DNA of 18,509 nt from CAYNJF01 sp964351745 (GTDB taxonomy: Bacteria > Pseudomonadota > Gammaproteobacteria > Berkiellales > Berkiellaceae). Made by a program: the position numbers and the translations under genes. The stretch spans positions 1-18,509 of the forward strand of contig CAYGPI010000057.1 of assembly GCA_964351745.1 (NCBI GenBank), written 5' to 3'. Shown one piece after another: positions 14,817-18,509 of the stretch (the stretch's first letter is position 1; each line of letters opens with the position of its first letter). The notes below the pieces were generated by a model. The model saw only the letters and a program-made list of their open reading frames with translations, was not told the origin of the DNA and searched no databases.

Positions 14817-15773
14817 ATGGCTGTTTTTACAACCCTTAACGAAAAAGAGCTAGAAAATGTACTTAAAGATTTCCAATTAGGTGATCTTGTAGATATCAAC
14901 GGCATTGCTCAAGGAACCGTCAACAGCAATTTCGAGCTTAAAACATCACGAGGCCACTTTGTCTTAACTGTTTTAGAAGCCATGAAGCCATCACTGGCTA
15001 ATCAATTACTAAGTTACCTCGACTTCTGTGCTAGCAAAAAATTCCCCTGTCCTGTGCCTTCTCAAACGAATCAAAAGAAATGGCTGGTGCCATTAAAAGA
15101 TAAATGGGTAACTGTTTGTGCCTTTTTACCAGGCACCATGGCCTCTAGCTCGACACCTGCCCTGTGCTTCCAAATGGGAAAAACATTAGGCCAACTTCAT
15201 TTAGCAGGTCAAGGATACCCTCACCAACCTGCTAACCAAATGGGATTTACATGGCAAAACGAAGCTTTTCAAACACTTCAAGCCTCTTTAAGCCCCTCTG
15301 ACTTGCAGGCTATCCAACAAGCACTCGAAGGCCAAAAAATCATTACCCAAAATCATTGTCCCAAAGGCATGATTCACTTCGATTGTTTTATGGATAATGT
15401 TCTAGTGCAAAATAATCAAATGACTGGCGTTTTAGATTTTTTCTATGCGTGTTTCGATTATCTCATTCTAGATATTGCGATTACTATCAATGACTGGTGT
15501 TGTCCCCAGTCAAGACTGAATCTTGAGTACTCTACAGCTTTCATCAAAGGCTACCAAACCATCCGATCGTTGACTGTGGCCGAATGGCAAAGCTTAAAAA
15601 GTGCTCTGATCTTGATGGCTGCCCATTATTGGATGTCGAGACATTTAACCCAACTAGAAAAGAAACAAGGCTTTGGAGATTTTAATAAAGATCCATTTCC
15701 TTTCAAAAAACTTTGCCTCAACCTCCAAAACGAGACCATGGTAGATGGTCTCCAAAACGCTTTATGTCGCTAG
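14817..15773 (+). CDS. thrB: Homoserine kinase, type II (ThrB, APH/choline-kinase fold)
   Basis: Phosphorylates L-homoserine with ATP to O-phosphohomoserine, the second-last step of threonine synthesis. 318 residues, typical of the ThrB type II group, which belongs to the aminoglycoside-phosphotransferase fold and is unrelated to the GHMP-type ThrB of E. coli. MAVFTTLNEKEL and the following IAQGTVNSNFEL match the N-terminal ATP-lobe pattern. The catalytic loop is IHFDCFMDNVL (about 187-197) and the metal-binding Asp is in TGVLDFFYACFDYLILDIAI, followed by NDWC. Relatives usually read IHADLFRDN at the loop; here Phe and Cys replace Ala and Leu, but the catalytic Asp and Asn are kept. The ATG has AAGG seven bases upstream. 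thrB lies near polA in pseudomonads too. No other threonine gene is in the window. Its stop overlaps that of uvrD by 4 bases. Confidence 0.93.
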   Translation: MAVFTTLNEKELENVLKDFQLGDLVDINGIAQGTVNSNFELKTSRGHFVLTVLEAMKPSLANQLLSYLDFCASKKFPCPVPSQTNQKKWLVPLKDKWVTVCAFLPGTMASSSTPALCFQMGKTLGQLHLAGQGYPHQPANQMGFTWQNEAFQTLQASLSPSDLQAIQQALEGQKIITQNHCPKGMIHFDCFMDNVLVQNNQMTGVLDFFYACFDYLILDIAITINDWCCPQSRLNLEYSTAFIKGYQTIRSLTVAEWQSLKSALILMAAHYWMSRHLTQLEKKQGFGDFNKDPFPFKKLCLNLQNETMVDGLQNALCR

Positions 15774-17980
15774 GCTGGCGTTAGCTTCGCGTAAGAAACC
15801 ACCAGCCATTTTGCGCCAACCTTATCAAAGTTGACTTGGACCCGCGCCAAATCGCCCGATCCTTCGCCAGAAATAACAACGCCATGACCAAATCGAGGGT
15901 GAGACACTTGCTGTCCTATTTGATAAGGAGAATCAATGATGCTCAGCTTGCTTTTAGCTCGTGGTGGTCGAGAAAACATGGCGCTTGGTGGTGCGCTAAA
16001 ACCTTCCATTTTCATTTTTTCAATAAGCTCAGGTGGAATTTCCTTAATGAAGCGAGACGGCCTTGCAACCCCAGAAGTCCCAGCAAAGGTTCTCTTTTCT
16101 GCATAAGTGATATACAGTTTTTTCATAGCTCTGGTAATCCCCACGTAACAAAGTCTGCGCTCCTCTTCGAGTAAGCTCAAATCATGGGCGCAACGATGAT
16201 GAGGGAAAAGCCCTTCTTCTAAGCCAGATAAAAAGACCAGAGGAAATTCAAGCCCTTTGGCAGAATGAAGGGTCATCAATTTAACCGCATTAGCATCATC
16301 CTCGCCTTCTCGCTCTCCAGCATCAAGAGCAACCTCCGATAAAAATTGAGGCAAAGTAACATCCGCATTGGCTTCTATCTGAACTTGCTGATCATGCATG
16401 ATTTCTTGGGAATACTGCTGGCATGCCGTTATTAATTCCTGAATATTTTCAAGCTTTGCAAACGTGCGCTCACCTGGTTGCGACTTGATGTAGTCGACCA
16501 AGCCAGAAACATCTAACATTTCCTTGGCCAAATCTCCAAAAGGTTTTTCACTAGCGCGATGATTTAAAAATTCGATGATTTCAAAAAAGCGACCAAGCCC
16601 CTTTGTAATTCTTCCCGCCGTTAACTCTGGTAACAAGTCTTTGGCAGCAAGCCACAAAGAAGTATCAAGTGCCAAGGCACGCTCTCGAATTAAAGTCATC
16701 GTGCGATCACCGATGCCTCTTGGCGGCACATTCACAACCCGAAAGAAAGCAGTATCATCATTGGGATTCATTAACAAACGAAGATAAGCTAAAGCATCTT
16801 TAATTTCTGCCCTGTCAAAGAATCGTAACCCACCGTAGATTTTGTAAGGCAATTGATTTTGGCGAAGTGCTTGCTCCAAAACCCGCGATTGCGCGTTCGA
16901 TCGGTAAAGCAGCGCAACGTCTCCGGTCGCTCCGCCTGACTGTAGCCACTGTTTAATTTTTTCAACGATAAAACGAGCCTCATCCAATTCACTGAAGCCG
17001 CCATAAAGCGTTAACTTGTCTCCTGAAGGAGCATCCGTCCACAACTCTTTGCCTAAACGCTCTTCATTATTTAAAATTAAAGCGTTTGCAGCTTTTAGGA
17101 TATGCTGGGTGGAGCGATAATTTTGCTCTAAGCGCACCGTTGAAGACTTAGGAAAATCTTTGTTAAAAGAATGAATGTTTGAAATTTTAGCGCCACGCCA
17201 GCCGTAAATTGATTGATCATCATCACCGACGATCGTAACGCTGGCGTCATGACCCGCGATTGTTAGCAACCATTTATACTGTATGGTATTTGTGTCTTGA
17301 AATTCATCAACCAACACATGCTTGAACATGCTATGAAATCTAGCTAAAACTTCTTTGTTTTCTTGCCATAACTCGTAAACACGCAACAGTAACTCTGCAA
17401 AATCAACCAAACCAAGTTTCTGGCAATGTGCCTCATACACTCGATAAAGCTCTATGGTACAAACCATCTCATGATTTTGTGGTGCGCCTAATTGCCGATG
17501 TCTTCGCCCTTCATCTTTACAACGATTGATAAACCCTTGAACGCGACGAGGATCTAAATCATCTTGATCCATATTAAGCTCTTGAATAAATCGCTTAATC
17601 ATTCGTAACTGATCATCTGAATCTATGATTTGAAAATTATCCGGCAAATGGGCTTCTTGTGCATATTGGCGTAGAATTCGATGCGCCAATCCATGAAAAG
17701 TACCAACCCACATCGTTCGAGCTCTATCACCAACAAAACGCTCGATCCTTTTTCTCATTTCACCAGCGGCTCTGTTCGTGAAAGTAACCGCCAACAAATG
17801 ACCAGGACTTAACCCTTTTTCACTGATAAGCCAAGCCATACGGTGAATCAAAACTCTTGTCTTACCACTACCAGCGCCCGCGAGGACTCTTAAATATTTT
17901 GACTCATTGATAACGGCTTTGCGCTGAGCGGGATTTAAACTATCAAGCAACGATTCCTGATCAACTTCATTATCAAACAT
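15770..17980 (-). CDS. uvrD: ATP-dependent DNA helicase II UvrD
   Basis: Superfamily 1A 3'-5' helicase that unwinds the nicked strand in mismatch repair and the incised strand in nucleotide excision repair. 736 residues. The Q motif LNPAQRKAV (15-23) is followed by Walker A AGAGSGKT (34-41), TFTNRAAGEM, WVGTFHGLAHRIL, Walker B VDEFQDTN (about 222-229), VGDDDQSIYGWRGA, LEQNYRST, and the C-terminal LMTLHSAKGLEFPLVFL, EGLFPH and VGITRA. The end has the Tudor-like domain seen in UvrD/PcrA (VSHPRFGHGVVISGEG...AKL). UvrD is favoured over Rep by this tail and by motif detail. The ATG at 17980 lies one base after the TGA of the upstream MFS gene, with AGAGGA as ribosome binding site inside that gene's end, so the two are probably co-transcribed and translationally coupled. 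Confidence 0.96.
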   Translation of the reverse strand: MFDNEVDQESLLDSLNPAQRKAVINESKYLRVLAGAGSGKTRVLIHRMAWLISEKGLSPGHLLAVTFTNRAAGEMRKRIERFVGDRARTMWVGTFHGLAHRILRQYAQEAHLPDNFQIIDSDDQLRMIKRFIQELNMDQDDLDPRRVQGFINRCKDEGRRHRQLGAPQNHEMVCTIELYRVYEAHCQKLGLVDFAELLLRVYELWQENKEVLARFHSMFKHVLVDEFQDTNTIQYKWLLTIAGHDASVTIVGDDDQSIYGWRGAKISNIHSFNKDFPKSSTVRLEQNYRSTQHILKAANALILNNEERLGKELWTDAPSGDKLTLYGGFSELDEARFIVEKIKQWLQSGGATGDVALLYRSNAQSRVLEQALRQNQLPYKIYGGLRFFDRAEIKDALAYLRLLMNPNDDTAFFRVVNVPPRGIGDRTMTLIRERALALDTSLWLAAKDLLPELTAGRITKGLGRFFEIIEFLNHRASEKPFGDLAKEMLDVSGLVDYIKSQPGERTFAKLENIQELITACQQYSQEIMHDQQVQIEANADVTLPQFLSEVALDAGEREGEDDANAVKLMTLHSAKGLEFPLVFLSGLEEGLFPHHRCAHDLSLLEEERRLCYVGITRAMKKLYITYAEKRTFAGTSGVARPSRFIKEIPPELIEKMKMEGFSAPPSAMFSRPPRAKSKLSIIDSPYQIGQQVSHPRFGHGVVISGEGSGDLARVQVNFDKVGAKWLVVSYAKLTPA

Positions 17981-17981
17981 G

Positions 17982-18509
17982 TCAATTCCTCTTTACGGGG
18001 CTATCAATTATTTTAGGGACTATCACTAAACTTGCAAAAGCATAAAAAATAGGGAGAGCAAGCAAGCCTATTTTATAATCAGACCAAACATAAATAGGGA
18101 CATTTTGAGCATCGACCCCACCTTGCCTCACGGTATCCAAAATCCACCCGATAGCTGATGTTAAAACAAAACTACCTAAGGTCGAGAGCATGTTGACAAA
18201 GCCCACGGCGGTCCCAACAAACTTATCTTCAATGACGGTTCGGATAACCACAAAAGCGAGAACATAGCTCCCAAAGGCTCCGAAAATGAAAAACAAAATA
18301 GCGGCAATCGATGCACTTAAATTGGGCGCATAAATTAAATAGCTTAAAGCAAAGGACGCTATCATGCCTGCCCCAAACATGGGTATTTTGCGATTATCAA
18401 AAACCCTTGCAACATACCCAAGAAAAGGGCTGCCAACCGCAATGCCAACAAAAACCATCGACTGAGCAAACGACGCTTGATCTTTATCGATACCATGAGC
18501 ATCCATAAG
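17982..18509 (-). CDS. MFS transporter, C-terminal half, truncated by window edge
   Basis: The frame is open to the right edge of the window (Leu codon at 18507-18509 before the first Met), so this is the 3' part of a longer gene. The visible 175 residues have about five or six hydrophobic segments. The first is followed by GYVARVFDNRKIP, the MFS-type short basic loop between helices (here probably helices 8 and 9), and later come FGAFGSYVLAF, GTAVGFVNMLSTLGSF and GWILD, typical of the C-terminal bundle. The substrate cannot be predicted from this half. It ends with TGA at 17982-17984, one base before the uvrD ATG. Confidence 0.85.
   Translation of the reverse strand, partial: LMDAHGIDKDQASFAQSMVFVGIAVGSPFLGYVARVFDNRKIPMFGAGMIASFALSYLIYAPNLSASIAAILFFIFGAFGSYVLAFVVIRTVIEDKFVGTAVGFVNMLSTLGSFVLTSAIGWILDTVRQGGVDAQNVPIYVWSDYKIGLLALPIFYAFASLVIVPKIIDSPVKRN

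Overview
This is an AT-rich, gene-dense chromosomal window from a bacterium, very probably a gammaproteobacterium. The evidence is the gene content (GlnB/GlnK-type PII, UbiK, ComM, cytochromes c4 and c5, DsbA, Dam, type II ThrB, UvrD) and gene order of the kind seen around polA in gammaproteobacteria: cytochrome c4, dsbA, engB, polA and thrB lie close together, with engB and polA convergent. The low GC content and Lys/Asn/Ile-rich proteins would fit a Legionellales-like lineage, but that placement is inference only. No transposase, integrase, phage gene or CRISPR array is visible.

Layout. 1-626 is the 3' part of a spermidine synthase gene, facing a PII signal-protein gene (651-992, minus). 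ubiK (1040-1312) faces a CDP-alcohol phosphatidyltransferase (1313-1900, minus). A CHASE4-HAMP membrane sensor with no recognisable output domain (1981-3429) precedes a KefB/KefC-like cation:proton antiporter (3593-5563), a strong hairpin (5580-5627) and comM (5770-7290). A cytochrome c5 gene (7295-7738, minus) and tRNA-Arg(CCG) (7885-7961) follow. Next come a YgjP-type metallopeptidase (7967-8674, minus) and a Dam methylase (8821-9639). dsbA and cytochrome c4 form a two-gene minus-strand operon (9619-10923). engB (11176-11796) and polA (12024-14717, minus) converge on a structured 227-bp gap. thrB (14817-15773) faces uvrD (15770-17980, minus), which lies 1 nt downstream of a partial MFS transporter gene (17982 to the window end).

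How the genes fit together. Several genes serve DNA replication, repair and uptake (polA, uvrD, dam, comM), and Dam and UvrD would both serve methyl-directed mismatch repair. A second group serves the cell envelope and respiration (cytochromes c4 and c5, dsbA, ubiK, the antiporter, the phosphatidyltransferase). Nitrogen, polyamine and amino-acid metabolism are represented by PII, speE and thrB.

Most interesting points. Six of seven convergent junctions are squeezed to between -21 and +24 bp. The exception is engB/polA, which holds three or four hairpins and an intrinsic terminator on the polA strand. This is where E. coli carries Spot 42 RNA (spf), so a small RNA here is the best candidate for something undescribed. 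Also notable are the output-less CHASE4-HAMP protein, whose gene contains a 16-bp palindrome with three GATC sites; a 12-bp inverted repeat touching the ribosome binding site of cytochrome c5; and a DsbA with a CHWC active site.
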